Assembly (NCBI GenBank): GCA_963422465.1 | Contig: OY730171.1 | Span: 3,658,001 to 3,722,000 of the forward strand | DNA: 64,000 nt | Origin: Lichina pygmaea | Lineage: Eukaryota; Ascomycota; Lichinomycetes; Lichinales; Lichinaceae | Direction of reading: 5' to 3' | In this document: positions 54,816-64,000 of the stretch, in pieces | Layout of the letters: each line of letters starts with the position of its first letter | How positions within the stretch are numbered: position 1 is the first letter of the stretch | Notes under the pieces: model-generated | What the model was told of the DNA's origin: nothing | The model's database searches: none | Seen by the model: the letters and a program-made list of their open reading frames with translations, nothing else | Program-made: the position numbers and the translations under genes

Positions 54816-56824
54816 TCAAGTTGCCAGACTCCTCTTCGGAAAGACTAGGTGCCTTCTTTTCCAGTCGATCCTTGGGTTTTGACTTTCCAACCACGGAAGA
54901 CCCAATATAACTTCATGTAGTATCTGGACCAAGTCGAATTCTTCTGATCCAATTGTCGTACTGTCGACACACAGTCGTAGGTTCTTGGTCTCCTTCATCA
55001 CTCATCCTTGGTTGTTGGAGAGTGGTGTCCTGTCCACTACTGTTAGTTGGTATGGATTCCTCTTTTCCTGAGTCAGGATCTTGTGCTTCCTGGTGAAACT
55101 TTCTGACATGAAGTTGCCAGTAGCTCCAGAGTCAATCATGGCGTTTGTCAGATGCCTGTTGACTCTCATCTTGATGCGAAAATGCGGACTGCAGGCTGTT
55201 GCGTCAAGACTCTGCTTGACCCCTTCTCTCCGGAGTGTTGTCTTGCCTGCTCTTCCGACTCCGGATTTGAAGAGCACTGCTAGTTTTTTGAACAACCAAG
55301 GCCCTGAGCCTGGTGTTCTGCCACGTGTCTTTCGCATTTTTCAGTGAAGCATAGCTCCCATGCGTCTTCTCCACAATCATCGTGTTCTTTCCCTTGCTGG
55401 CTTAGCTGGTGCTTGATGCTCCAGGCTTTCTTGTGGTATTCTGGGCCAGGGAAGTAGTGCCTTCTCCTTTTCTCTAGGAGATGTTCCTTGCAGTGGTGGT
55501 CCTCGCATCCTTTCCAATAAGGATGTCCGCAGACTGGTGTTGTAGCCTGGTGAAGGTCCACTTGCGCTGCGATGTCTCGGGACTGTGAGATGCTGATGGT
55601 GTCATCCACCCATCATGTCACTCTTGCTTCGCTGTCCTCCGACAAGGTCACATCCTGTCGTCAGAGTAGTGGTGTCTCGGGAACTGGTGGCATGCCGGTT
55701 ATGTCAATCTTGTAGTCTGTTGTGTCGAATTCGGAGATCAGGTCATCCTCCCAATGAACCTTATTGATCTGGTCTTGGGTTGCGTGCAGGTCCTCCAGTG
55801 ACCTCTGCAGATCGTTCTCCAGTCTTTCGATGTGCTGTCTGAGATTGTCCTCCTGTCCGAGGAGTGTTGCTTCTGACCGGTTCATGGGTAGCGTGCCTCT
55901 GGGAGCCCTTGGTGGCTCCTGAATGCCCTTGCCTTTCCAGGCACTGGTGGCATTCAACTGCTTACCCTTGCCTTCTTTCTTCCTCTTGCTTTGGCAGTTG
56001 GCTGCGAGGTGTCCTACCTTCTGGCAATTGTAACACTTCCGTGTTTCTTTCTTCTTTGTTGCCTGTGGTGTTGTTGCATCAATCTCCATGGGTGTCAAGC
56101 TGTACTTGTCTTGTGCTGGCGCTGTCTTTTTGCCCCATGGCCTTGCATGCTTGCCTCACTTCTCGAGTTCTTGTTCGAACTGTCGGTCGTTGATGCGTAC
56201 TGCTGTGTCAATCATATCCTCAAGGTCAGTGGGTCGGTCTCCTCGTGCGATGTCATCCTTGACTTGTTCCTTGAGAGCTTGGTAGAATAGTGCTGTCAAG
56301 GCACTGTCTCCCCATTGTGTCCTCACTGACAACTGTTGGAACTTTGCCGCAAAGTCTGATGCTGACCCTGTCTGCCGTAGTGCTTGGAGCTTTTGTTCTG
56401 CATCTTGTTCTTCATCAATGACCCCGAAGGTCTTCTTCATCCGGGTCTTGAAGGTAGAGAATCTCCCAATGATCTGCTGTGTCATGGTCTCCATGCTAGA
56501 GGGATCTTCCTTGTTGTCGAGGAAGTCTTGTAGGTAGATATTGAACCAGGCAAATATCAGTCTGTCCAGGTAGGAAGCTGCGAACAGCACCTTCTCCTGT
56601 TCCGTAGGGAATTGTGTGGCGTTGAATCTGTAGTAAAGCTCAAGCTGAGAGAAGAATAATTCCAATCCCCCTTGTGATCCATCGTACCTCTTCGGTGTAC
56701 CTACCTTCAACAGCTTTGGAGGTAAGGTGAGGGTGGTAGGGACAGGTGGTTCCTGGGCTTGCGCCTGAGGCGCAGCCCAAGCTTGGCCTACCTGCGAAGG
56801 GGTAGGGCTGCGTGGATCTGCCAT
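54816..56824 (-). pseudogene. G1b Gag, Cys/His linker and protease (fossil)
   Basis: Gag 56156-56824 is open for 222 codons (MADPRSPTPSQVGQAW, KRYDGSQGGLELFFSQLEL, DLEDMIDTAVRINDRQFEQE). Knuckle CYNCQKVGHLAANC in 55661-56098. Linker with CEDHHCKEH and CFTEKCERH in 55280-55609. Protease 54816-55337 (TNAMIDSGATGNFMSESF, LGLPWLESQNP). Broken. Confidence 0.9.
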
Positions 56825-56862
56825 CGTATTAAGCCAGTGTCCTATGTGTTAGAGTCTGAAAC

Positions 56863-57254
56863 TGTTAAAGGCCAGTCTATGTTCACACAGAATGTGGGTG
56901 GTCCTGTCTTCGACTGAGGAGGGCAGGGACTCAATAGATGAATAGCAAGTGGGGTAACTCTCTTGCTATTGTCGCTTGTAATGTGTGTTCAGCCTGGAGA
57001 GCTATTCTCTCCGGCTATCTGGGTTCTTATATACAGGAGCCTGAGGGGGGGGGGTCCTCCCAAGGGGTATCAGCTTTCTGCGTGGACGAGCTGGACAAGC
57101 TGGTTACATGTCGTCCACCTTGTCTACCGTGGACAAGCTGGACAAGCTGGTTACACATCGTCCACCTTGTCCACCGGGTCGGGTGAACATTTGTTCCGTG
57201 TACCTCTGTACACTCGCTTCAGTCAGCTCAGCTGTTCCAGCCTGGGCCTTAACA
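56863..57254 (-). repeat. G1b 5' LTR
   Basis: 392 bp, TGTTAAAGG...CCTTAACA; sense TATA complement at 57026-57034; inverted-repeat units 57082-57174. Confidence 0.95.
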
Positions 57255-57259
57255 GAGAG

Positions 57260-57837
57260 GTGGAAGGCAGGTTGGTTCTCGCAGGAGAGGAGTGTCAAGG
57301 AGTGTGAAGGGGTTTGGTGGAACATGGTGGTGGTGACACCTGATCAACAGCTTCATACAAAAGGATTGTATTGAAGTAGATCTAGTTGTCTGGATCACAA
57401 CATGAGTTGAAGATGATTGTTCCATAGGGGAACTATCGCCAGACTATATAGTGCCCAGTTTGTGAGCAGAGTGAGCTCTGCTCACTTTGCTCACTCGGTG
57501 AGATAAGTGAGCTCTGCTCACTTTGCTCACTTTTCATGCACACTGCAGTGAGCTGGGTGAGCTCTGCTCACTTTGCTCACTTTTCATGCACACTGCGGTG
57601 AGCTGGGTGAGCTCTGCTCACTTTGCTCACTTTTCATGCACACTGTGGTGAGCTGGGTGAGCTCTGCTCACTTTGCTCACTTGTTCATGCATATGCATGC
57701 TGCGGTGAGCACCCCCTGGTTTGTCTCACCAGTCACATGACTGGTTCCTGTGTCACACTGTCTGGTACTTCTGTCCAGTATCCTGTCTGCTGCTTTCTGT
57801 GAGTATATAAAGACTGTGTTCCTCCTGGGTTGTAACA
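57260..57837 (-). repeat. G2e 3' LTR, larger part
   Basis: Continues from 50938 after G1b. Sense TATA ACTATATAGT 57443-57452, type II array 57462-57680 with five units, outward TATA GAGTATATAAAG 57801-57812, end TTGTAACA. Carries the same extra unit as the G2b 3' LTR. Confidence 0.93.
57801..57812 (+). promoter_or_regulatory. Candidate antisense TATA box, G2e 3' LTR
   Basis: GAGTATATAAAG, 77 bp upstream of the antisense ATG at 57881; sequence and distance are the same as in G2b. Confidence 0.65.
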
Positions 57838-57880
57838 CTATCCTCCTCTCCATCTTTCATTATCTTGATGAAATCTGGTC

Positions 57881-58195
57881 ATGCCTCCAAAGTCATGTGC
57901 GACTGTTAGCCGAACTCAGCTGGCTGCTCAAATCCGCGATCAGGGTTTTGTTTCACGTACGCCCTGCGACTTTTGTGTTCTCCATGGTTGTCTGTGCTTC
58001 CAGATGCCAGGAGAAGACGATAAGTTGAAATGTGCTGTGTGCACTTGGCGTGGAAGGTCTTGTGTCTCTGTGTCCTGGGAATCTTTGAACATATCCCGGG
58101 ACAACTTCTGTGAGGATGTTGCCACTGACAAGGCAACACACGATGCACTCTTTGAACAACTTGCCACGGTGCAGGCTTGTCTGTCTTGGAAGTGA
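57881..58195 (+). pseudogene. Antisense Zn2Cys6-type protein, G2e copy (fossil)
   Basis: Begins MPPKSCATVSRTQLAAQ at 57881. Cluster CDFCVLHGCLC, 11-residue loop with GEDDKLK, CAVCTWRGRSC; spacing C-x2-C-x6-C-x11-C-x2-C-x6-C. Helical region DNFCEDVATDKATHDALFEQLAT follows. Type II, as in G2b. The downstream tail (58196-58380) is decayed. Confidence 0.72.
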
Positions 58196-58322
58196 AAGGT
58201 GTTGGAGGGCGCCGAGGTCTGTGCGAGGCAGAAGCTTCAGTGCTTGGTGAAAGAGATAGAGTCGGATGGTGAGGATTTGACTTGATCAGTCATTGACACA
58301 TCCCTCCTGCAGGCTGAGCTGT

Positions 58323-59600
58323 TCAGTCCTGCTCCTGCCAAAACTGTCGCAGAAGAAGCTGGCAGTTCGCAAGGTTCTTGAGTGGTTCCCAGGTATTTTC
58401 TGAGTCTGGGTATCCTTTCCACTTGACAAGGTATTGCTGACCTTTTCTAGCCAGGATCTGTTCAACCTCAAACTCTTGTTCTTCTTCGGGTTGGTAATGG
58501 AATGTTTCCTGCAAGGGTGTGCTCTGGTCAGCTGGTTCAATCATTGATATATGAAAGTTTGGATGGACTCTGGCATCCCTTGGTAGTTGTATCGTGATGT
58601 TGACTGGTCCTGTTTTTTCTTCGACTGAAAATAGTCTGACCTTGATGTTGTCAAGTTTCTTTGTCTTTGGTTTCTTTGTTTTCCAATTTCTTGTAAGGAG
58701 GTAGACTTTATCCCCCTTCTTTAGCTGAGGTGCCATTTTTGATTTCTTGTCTATTTGATGTTGCATTCTTTCTGAGGTCTCTTGAAGGTAGTGCCTCATC
58801 ATTGTGTGTGTTTGTCGTAGGAGCTTGTCATGTTGGAGTGCTTTCTCTGTGTTTGGTGAAGCTCTGCTTGGCATCCTGATGTTCACATGTTGTCCAAAAT
58901 TGACAAAAAATAGTGATTCCTTTATTGAGTCTGATCTGTGCTGGTTGATTGCCAGCTGTGCCACTGGTAATAACTGTACCTAATTGCTGTGGGTCTGGTT
59001 GATGTAATGCTGTAAGTAAGTCTCCAGGACTTGGTTTGCTTGCTCTGTCTGGCTGTCAGTTCGTGGGTGATAGGCTGTAGACATTTTGGGTTTTGTTCCC
59101 ATGGCTGCACTGATTGTCTTCCAGTAGTTGGATGTGAAGAGTTTGTCTCTGTCTGTAATGATCATGATCAGAACTCCGTGGTCTCTGACCAATCTGTCCA
59201 GTAAAAGGTGTCCCAACTGTTCTGCTGTGTGGGTCTCCTTGAATGGTACCACTATTAGATATTTTGTGAATCTGTCCACTATCACCATAATCAAGTCGTA
59301 GGTGATTCCTGTGACTGGGTCTTTGGACTTGGGTAGCTTTGTGATGAAGTCCATTGACACGTCTTCCCACAGGCCTCTCGGTATCCTGTTTGGGTGTCCT
59401 TCTCCGTATGGCTTGTGTCTTCCATGTTTGTTTTTCTAGCATAGTAGACACTTGCTGATGTAGTTTGTGACATGTTGTCAGAGGTTAATGACATTGTTCC
59501 CTGCCTATTGGATAAGGTCTGTAGTCTTGGAGATTCCTGGGTGACCATGTGCTGGATTATCGTGGTAGTTCCTTATTAGTTCTTCAGTGTCTTCTGCCAT
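58323..59600 (-). pseudogene. G2e integrase and chromodomain (fossil)
   Basis: Core 58980-59360 (MSMDFITKLPKSKDPVTG, IITDRDKLFTSNYWK, AYHPRTDSQTEQANQ). 58323-58964 open for 213 codons: KKGDKVYLLTRNWKTK, VHPNFHISMIEPAD, chromodomain QQYLVKWKGYPDSENTWEP. Zinc-binding N-terminus near 59450-59600. Confidence 0.92.
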
Positions 59601-59699
59601 GAGCTTGTTGATCTGTGGTTGAGGTACCAGGTTTCCTTGCTAGTCCTACTGTAAGATCGTTCCTTGGTGTTCATCATCTTCCATGTGGTCTTTTTGTCA

Positions 59700-61592
59700 G
59701 CTTAGTGCGTCTGCTCTCCTGTTGTCTTATCCAGGGGTGTACAAGATCTTGAACTTGTGTTGCCCTAGGAGTTCAGTCTATCTGACTTGCCGTCTGTTCA
59801 GCTTCTTGGTTGTCGTGAATGTTGTCAGATTCTTGTGGTCTGTGAGAACAGTGAGTTCAGAACTGCTTTCTGTGTACACTCTCCAGTGTTCGAGTGTGTT
59901 GACGACTGCCAGTAGCTCTTTATCATGGATATCATAGTTTTGTTCTGCTTGTGTTATTTTTCGTGAGTAGTAGGCAACTGGGTGCCACTTGCCGTCTGCC
60001 TGTTGGTATAGACATACTCCCACTGCCTGATCTGAAGTGTCTGTCTTGATTTGTGTTGGTTGGCCTGTCTTGAAGTTGAGGAGAACTGGTTCCTTGGCGC
60101 AAGTGTCCTTGAGCTGTTGGAATGCTTTTTGTTGTCTCTCCATCCACCAGTACTCCATGTCCTTCTTCGTGAGTTCTGTTAGTGGTGTTGCCATCTGTGA
60201 GTAGTTCTTAATGAACTGTCAGTTGAAGTTGGCAAATCCTAGGAAGACTTGTACTTCCTTAACTGACATCAGTGTTGGCCATTGCTGAATCACTTTGATT
60301 TTCTCAGAGTCAATCTTGATCCCTTCAATCCCTATAACATATCCAAGAAATTCAACTTCTGGTTTGTTGAACTCACATTTCTTTGGGTTGAGCTTGAGCC
60401 CTGCCTGTTGTAGGCATCGTAGAACATCCTTCACATGTTTGGTATGTTCCTGTTGCGTGTTTGAGTAGACAAGAATGTTGTCCAGGTAGGTGATAGCTGT
60501 TTGGTCCAGGTGTGCTCTGATAACATTGTTGATTAATGCTTGACATGTTGCTGGTGTGTTTGTGAGTCTGAATAGCATAACCAGATACTTGTAGTGTCTG
60601 TATCAGGTTCTGAAGGCTGTCTTCCATTCTTCTCCTTCTTTTATGTGTATCAGGTTGTATGCTCCTTTCAAGTCCAGCTTGGTAAAGATTGTAGCTTGGC
60701 TGATCCTGTCTCGCAATTTGTTCACATTTGGCAACGGATATCAGTTCTTGATAGTAATGTTGTTGAGTTTCCTGTAATCCACACAAAGTCAAAGACTTCT
60801 GTCTTTCTTTGGTGCAAATAGTATCGGGTATCCTGCTGGCGATTGAGATTCTCGAATGAAACCCTTTTTCAGGTTTTCCTCCAGGTACTCGCGAAGTACT
60901 TGGAGCTCTTTCTCTGATAACTGGTAAATTGGTCCAAATCCTGGCTCCGTCCTTGGTTGCAACTTGATCTCATGATCCCAAGGTTGGTGCTTAGGCAACG
61001 CTGCTGTTGTTGTCTCTTCCTGAAAGAGGTTATCATACCCAGGTCAGTACTCTTCAGGGATCTCCAGAGAGTTAACAACTTCCTCTCTCTTCATCTCTGA
61101 CTGTTTGGCCACCTGGTTCCAGGGTGTGCCTGTTGAGGCAGACCTCTTCTCTTGAGAGTTGTCCTTTCTGTCAGTGAGGTTCCACTGAGGACTCCTTCCC
61201 TCATCTGTCCATGCCTTCTGCGGCTGGTAACAGGTCCGAGCTGTGTTGTTAGTGCAGTTCCTAAATGTGAGTACTCCTGTCTTCCAGTTAACAACTGGGT
61301 TGTGCTTCTTTAGCCAAGGCATCCCCAAATAGATATCCTGAGTGGCCAACTTGACAATATCAAGGTGGATCCTTTCAGCATGGTGTCCAGTAACTATTTC
61401 CATTGGCTGTGTCTTATAGCAGACTAGCTCTGTCTGTCTATTTGCCATCGTGAGCTGATAGGGCTGCTGCTTGCGTCTCCTTCCAGTGCTGAGGGTATCG
61501 TAAAGTTGTCTCAAGATATAGTTTCCACTGGCTCCAGAGTCAACAAGTGTGTATGTCCGTACTGGCATGTTGGCGTGTAGTGACACAGGCAA
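59700..61592 (-). pseudogene. G2e protease, reverse transcriptase and RNase H (fossil)
   Basis: Protease 61044-61592 (YTLVDSGASGNYILRQLYDTL). RT 60219-60998 ([50 protein letters not shown]). RNase H 59778-60194 (IKTDTSDQAVGVCLYQQ, LTDHKNLTTFTT). Several breaks. Confidence 0.9.
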
Positions 61593-61699
61593 TCACAGGT
61601 GCTTTGTGTTGCTAGGGGTCATGTTGTTGAGCTCCCGATGTCGCCCCTTGACAAGGGAGTTCAGTCTTTTCCTGATCAAAGTGTCTTACCACTGACTGG

Positions 61700-63160
61700 G
61701 CAATAGGTCCAGCCATTCCCATCAGTTCTGAGGAATCTGTTCATGAATTTGTCTTGCTGATGCTTGTCACATCCAGACTTGAGGCAGTACTGCCAATTGT
61801 TGACGTAGCAGTTGTAGTTGTTGCCTTGCTGTAGGAACATGAGGTGTTCGTGCCAATCATGTGTGTGCCCGGAGAATGCGGTGTGTTGGTGTTTGTCCTA
61901 AAGATGGATCTCACACACATCCTTCTCGCAATTGACCCAATGCTTGTGGCAGGTGGCGTGGTAGGGTGAATGTCCTCTGTACCTTTGTAGTTGTTTGTGG
62001 TAGGTGCAGTAGTGCTTTGTGCAAAACCTCCACTGTAGTTCGCCGTGCTGTAGATTTTGTGGGTCCATGCTGTAAGCATAGCTTCCTTGTGGTATTTCTT
62101 CTTTGATAGACGCGGGTTTGTCTCGGTCCCCATCAGAGGTGGTTAAGGGCTCCTGTCTCTTGTCCTGACCTGTCTGTTCTGGTAGGTCCTTGCCTCCTGA
62201 TGTTGCCAGTTGGTGGGCTGCTTCCAATGTCTGATTGTAGTTGTCCCATTGTTCAAGGGATAGCTAAGCCTCTCCTGGTGGGTCCTCTGGCTTGATGACA
62301 TTCCAGTCTCCGTCAAGTGTATTAAGTTGCTGTCAGTGCACCTTGTTCTTTGAACAACAGTCTTTCACCATGTGGCCTAGCTTGCCACAGGCATAGCACT
62401 TCAGTGCTTTCCCCTTTTTGTTGTTCCTTCCCTTCGTGAACCTTCCCTTGTGGTGGACTGCATCCAGTTCCATGGGTGCATAGCCATATGGGTCATGTGG
62501 TGGTGCCTTTTTAGGTGGCTTGTAGTGGTTGCTCACATGCCATGCGGGGTGGCTGTATCCTCTGTCATGGTGTTTCTCCATCGCTCACTCAAATAGCTTG
62601 TCATTGATGTTGATTGCTTGTACGATGAGTTTGTCCAGTGTGTCAACTGCTTGTCTGTCAAAGGTGATCTTATCCTTCATGTTTTCCTTGAGTCCACGTC
62701 AGTACATGACCATCAGGGTGTTGTCATCCCAGTCAGTCAGTACTGAGTATTGTTTGAACTGCGTGGTGTACTCTGTGGCTGAGTGTTGTTGTTTGATGTG
62801 CTGGATCATTCGTATAGCCACTTTGTCTTTATTAGATAGTCCAAGGATTCTTTTGATCTTGTCCTTGAATCATGTCTATTTTGTCATCTATTCTGTTGTG
62901 CTGTTGTGGTCTCTGTTTCCTGAGAGATGTTTGTTGACGTAGGGCTTGATCTATCAATAAGCATTGCCTCTTATGTAAGTGGTTAAGAAGAGGGGCCACT
63001 TCTCCTTAGGCAGCTTTGTCTCTGGTTAGAATTGAAAGTAGACTTGGAGTTGCATGAGCCAGTCGTCAACCTTGTTCCTTTCGCCGTAGAACAGGTCTGG
63101 CTTGGCAACGCTAATCTTTCCATCTGGGAAGTTGGGGTTGGTTGCTCCTGAGGTACTCAT
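61700..63160 (-). pseudogene. G2e Gag and Cys/His-rich linker (fossil)
   Basis: Gag starts at 63160 (minus), 18 bp from the 5' LTR. Knuckle CYACGKLGHMVKDC in 62333-62581. Linker 61741-62227 with CTKHYCTYHKQLQRY and NCEKDVCEIHL (C-x4-C-x2-H motifs). Several breaks. Confidence 0.88.
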
Positions 63161-63178
63161 CCTTGAGGGTCTTCAAAG

Positions 63179-63772
63179 TGTTGCGGTCTGTACTGTACTG
63201 TCCTATCCGAGTATAGGATTAGGGCGAGAGGTGGAAGGCGGGTTGGTTCTCGCAGGAGAGGAGTGTCAAGGAGTGCGAAGAGGTTTGGTGGAATGTGGTG
63301 GTGGTAACACCTGATCAACAGCTTTGTACAAAAGAATTGTATTGAAGTAGATCTAGTTGTCTGGATCACAACATGAGTTGAAGATGATCATTCCATAGGG
63401 GAACTATCACCAGACTATATAGTGCCCAGTTCGTGAGCAGAGTGAGCTCTGCTCACTTTGCTCACTTTTCATGCACGCTGCGGTGAGCTGGGTGAGCTCT
63501 GCTCACTTTGCTCACTTTTCATGCACGCTGGGGTGAGCTGGGTGAGCTCTGCTCACTTTGCTCACTTTTCATGCACGCTGCGGTGAGCTGGGTGAGCTCT
63601 GCTCACTTTGCTCACTTGTTCGTGCATATGCATGCTGCGGCAAGCGCCCCCTCGTTTGTCTCACCAGTCATGTGACTGGTTCCCGTGTCACACTGTCTGG
63701 TACTTCTGTCCAGTATCCTGTCTGCTGCTTTCTGTGAGTATATAAAGACTGTGTTCCTCCTGGGTCGTAACA
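63179..63772 (-). repeat. G2e 5' LTR
   Basis: 594 bp, TGTTGCGGTC...GGTCGTAACA. Sense TATA 63414-63423, type II array 63433-63615 with four units, outward TATA 63736-63747 pointing into L5. Confidence 0.93.
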
Positions 63773-63777
63773 TAGGG

Positions 63778-64000
63778 TAAGGAAGTCAGGAACTCCAGCT
63801 CTGAAAAGAAAACTTGCCAGACTAATTCTTCCAGTCCTGATTTGCAGTAGCAGACTTGCCTCAGCTTTCTGTAACTCTTTGTAGAGCTTCAGATTGTTTT
63901 TGTGTGGCTTTTGACAGAAAGTCTGCCAGCCTGGATAGCTTCTTCTTTTCTTCTCTTCCTATTGGTCTTCCCACTCTTTAGTAAAGAGCTTTTGTAGTTC
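63778..64000 (-). mobile_element. LINE L5, right part (ORF2), runs off the window
   Basis: Resumes after G2e with AGGAAGTCAGGAACTCCAGC. Minus-strand ORF2 reads WQTFCQKPHKNNLKLYKELQ and LASFLFRAGVPDF, matching L4 30880-31070. The 5' part lies beyond the window. Confidence 0.92.

Larger units (their letters stand above)
50939..57254 (-). mobile_element. Ty3/Gypsy chromovirus fossil G1b, complete layout
   Basis: 6316 bp, minus strand, TSD GAGAG (50934-50938 and 57255-57259), inserted in the 3' LTR of G2e. Both LTRs are 392 bp and differ at about 17 sites, all transitions and mostly at CG/TG/CA. Purine tract, antisense zinc-cluster gene, chromodomain, integrase, RNase H, RT, protease and Gag are present. 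Broken, about ten breaks. As the innermost element of nest 2 it is the youngest there; LTR divergence overstates age because CpG sites mutate fast. Confidence 0.96.
50887..63772 (-). mobile_element. Ty3/Gypsy fossil G2e (subfamily II) with nested G1b
   Basis: Minus strand, inserted in L5 with a near-perfect 5-bp TSD (TGGGG at 50882-50886, TAGGG at 63773-63777). 3' LTR split by G1b: 50887-50938 and 57260-57837 (630 bp in all); 5' LTR 63179-63772 (594 bp). Antisense zinc-cluster gene, integrase, RNase H, RT, protease and gag are all recognisable. Very similar to G2b throughout. Broken, about ten breaks. Confidence 0.93.
46342..64000 (+). mobile_element. Ty3/Gypsy fossil G2d (subfamily I), host of nest 2, runs off the window
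   Basis: Plus strand, beginning with a 602-bp 5' LTR. Own sequence visible at 46342-47120, 47575-50472; the SINE (47121-47562) and L5 with its nested elements interrupt it. It reaches the start of RNase H before L5; integrase, antisense gene and 3' LTR lie beyond 64000. More decayed than G2a. Broken, more than ten breaks. Confidence 0.9.

Noticed and set aside
1-57254. G1a and G1b as parts of one segmental duplication
   Set aside because: Flanks differ completely and G1b has its own 5-bp target duplication; the two are separate insertions.

Overview
The window is one dense pile of nested transposable elements; I find no ordinary host gene that I can support. A filamentous fungus, most likely a Pezizomycotina-type ascomycete, is suggested by Tad-like LINEs with a zinc-knuckle ORF1, chromodomain Ty3/Gypsy elements, fungal-type Zn(II)2Cys6 proteins, and C-to-T decay (CpG loss everywhere, CpA-to-TpA stops in one LINE). 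Species is not determinable by eye; a repeat-swollen genome such as a powdery mildew would fit, but that is a guess.

Layout. 1-5375: family G1 Gypsy element (copy G1a, minus strand, cut by the window edge). 5377-8485: LINE L0 (plus), split by LINE L1 (minus, 6721-7850, 12-bp TSD). 8486-14897: remains of an old Gypsy element G3 (minus), CpG-free for its first 1.8 kb, split by a LINE/passenger chimera (L6, 10321-13331, 14-bp TSD) and by LINE L7 (13403-13862). 14898-20419: full-length LINE L2 (plus). 20420-20843 plus 45630-46341: LINE L3 (minus), which hosts the two large nests.

Nest 1 (20844-45629): Gypsy G2c (minus, TSD GAGAT) contains LINE L4 (26175-31484, plus, nearly intact ORF2) in its gag and Gypsy G2b (32178-45287, minus, TSD AATTG) in its 5' LTR; G2b contains Gypsy G2a (36820-43359, plus, TSD TGTTC). 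Nest 2 (46342 to beyond the window): Gypsy G2d (plus) contains a tRNA-derived SINE (47121-47562) and LINE L5 (minus); L5 contains Gypsy G2e (50887-63772, minus); G2e contains Gypsy G1b (50939-57254, minus, TSD GAGAG). The deepest path is L3 > G2d > L5 > G2e > G1b. All Gypsy copies are broken fossils in gag-pol.

The most striking signal is an extra gene in two different Gypsy families, placed between the chromodomain and the 3' LTR and coded on the OPPOSITE strand to gag-pol. It reads as a small fungal Zn(II)2Cys6 (GAL4-type) binuclear-cluster protein with a coiled coil. In G2 it starts about 80 bp from an outward-pointing TATA box at the outer edge of the 3' LTR, and arrays of inverted repeats lie between that TATA box and the sense TATA box. 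The LTR thus looks like a divergent promoter with operator-like repeats, and the repeat type changes together with the zinc-cluster type between two G2 subfamilies. This suggests (inference) an element-encoded antisense regulator acting on its own LTR. Other notable items: the LINE/passenger chimera, the SINE that borrows the LINE 3' end, an in-frame TAG shared by three LINE ORF1 copies, and the same 36-bp LTR length asymmetry in two independent G2 insertions.
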